From NCBI GenBank assembly GCA_028869975.1, contig JAGWQR010000080.1:1-7208 (forward strand): a stretch of DNA of 7,208 nucleotides. Direction: 5' to 3'. Within the stretch, counting starts at the first letter, position 1, and each line of letters starts with the position of its first letter. Origin of the DNA: Alphaproteobacteria bacterium (GTDB lineage Bacteria > Pseudomonadota > Alphaproteobacteria > Sphingomonadales > Sphingomonadaceae). Shown here piece after piece: positions 6,692 to 7,208 of this stretch. The notes beneath the pieces are model-generated. The model saw only the letters and a list, made by a program, of their open reading frames with translations, was not told where the DNA came from and did no database searches. The position numbers and the translations under genes were made by a program.

Positions 6692-7208
6692 CAAACGTAA
6701 CCACCCGTTTCGCCCCCTCCCCGACCGGGCATTTGCATATCGGCAATGTCCGCACGGCGCTCCATTGCTTCCTCTGGGCACGCAAACATGGCGGCCGCTT
6801 CCTGCTGCGGATCGACGATACCGACACCGCGCGCAGCAAGGAGGAGTATGTCACGGGCATCCATGATGCGCTGGACTGGCTCGGGCTGCCCCCCGATGGC
6901 GAGGTGCGCCAGTCCGCGCGGTTCGCACTCTATGAGCTCGCATTTGAGCGGCTGAAGGCAGCAGGGCGCGTCTATGCCTGTTATGAAACGCCTGAAGAGC
7001 TTGATTTGCGCCGCAAGGTAATGCTCGGGCGAGGGCTTCCCCCCGTTTATGAGCGCTTGGCCGAAGATGCGCCAGTGCCGGAAGGGCGCGCGCCGCACTG
7101 GCGCTTCAAACTCGACCATGGCGCGCCGATTACCTGGCATGATCTGATCCGGGGCGACCAGCATTTCGACCCCGCCAAACTGTCTGACCCCGTGGTGCGG
7201 CGCGCCGA
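6688..7208 (+). CDS. gltX: Glutamyl-tRNA synthetase, N-terminal part (3' end beyond window)
   Basis: It charges tRNA with glutamate. The first 173 codons are in the window. They hold the class I signature PSPTGHLHIGNVRTAL with HIGN at 17-20, LLRIDDTDTARS, and later HWRFKL, DLIRGDQHFD and LSDPV. The KMSKS loop and anticodon-binding domain lie outside. Where E. coli GluRS binds zinc with a CYC pair, this protein has C98-Y99-E100, and no later C-x-H follows, so it is a zinc-less type. Alphaproteobacteria often carry two GluRS paralogues, one of which may favour tRNA-Gln (mischarged, then amidated by GatCAB); which one this is cannot be decided here. The ATG overlaps the nadE stop (ATGA, 6688-6691) with no clear ribosome site, so it is probably translated by coupling. 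Confidence 0.93.
   Translation, partial: MTNVTTRFAPSPTGHLHIGNVRTALHCFLWARKHGGRFLLRIDDTDTARSKEEYVTGIHDALDWLGLPPDGEVRQSARFALYELAFERLKAAGRVYACYETPEELDLRRKVMLGRGLPPVYERLAEDAPVPEGRAPHWRFKLDHGAPITWHDLIRGDQHFDPAKLSDPVVRRA

Overview
The window is chromosomal DNA from an alphaproteobacterium, most likely a sphingomonad (Sphingopyxis/Sphingomonas-type). This rests on the look of the encoded proteins (DnaN ending MPMRV, a zinc-less glutamyl-tRNA synthetase, an IalB-like secreted protein), fairly high GC and almost no spacer DNA; no database search was run. I see no insertion sequence, tRNA, rRNA, CRISPR array or phage gene. All gene frames are intact; the two outer genes are cut by the window edges.

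Layout: two gene blocks diverge from a 113-bp spacer at 3328-3440. The leftward (minus) block reads a small secreted IalB-like protein (2857-3327), then a TetA-like major facilitator transporter (1595-2860) whose GTG start overlaps the previous stop by 4 bases. After a 99-bp gap comes an acyl-CoA synthetase (1-1495, C-terminus outside the window). The rightward (plus) block reads dnaN, the DNA polymerase III sliding clamp (3441-4550). It is followed by a small PD-(D/E)XK nuclease-like protein of unknown role (4553-5020), glutamine-dependent NAD+ synthase nadE (5030-6691), and the start of glutamyl-tRNA synthetase gltX (6688-7208).

The rightward block is packed with gaps of 2 and 9 bases and one 4-base ATGA overlap, so it is probably one operon of housekeeping functions: replication, NAD synthesis and tRNA charging. 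The unexplained member is the nuclease-like protein between dnaN and nadE. Its placement suggests a DNA maintenance role, but nothing in the sequence proves one. The leftward block may be an efflux/lipid-type unit, again only by neighbourhood.

The window is mostly ordinary core genome. The points most worth following are the dnaN-linked nuclease-like protein, a motif-B arginine replaced by glutamine in the transporter, and the co-translated secreted protein plus transporter pair.
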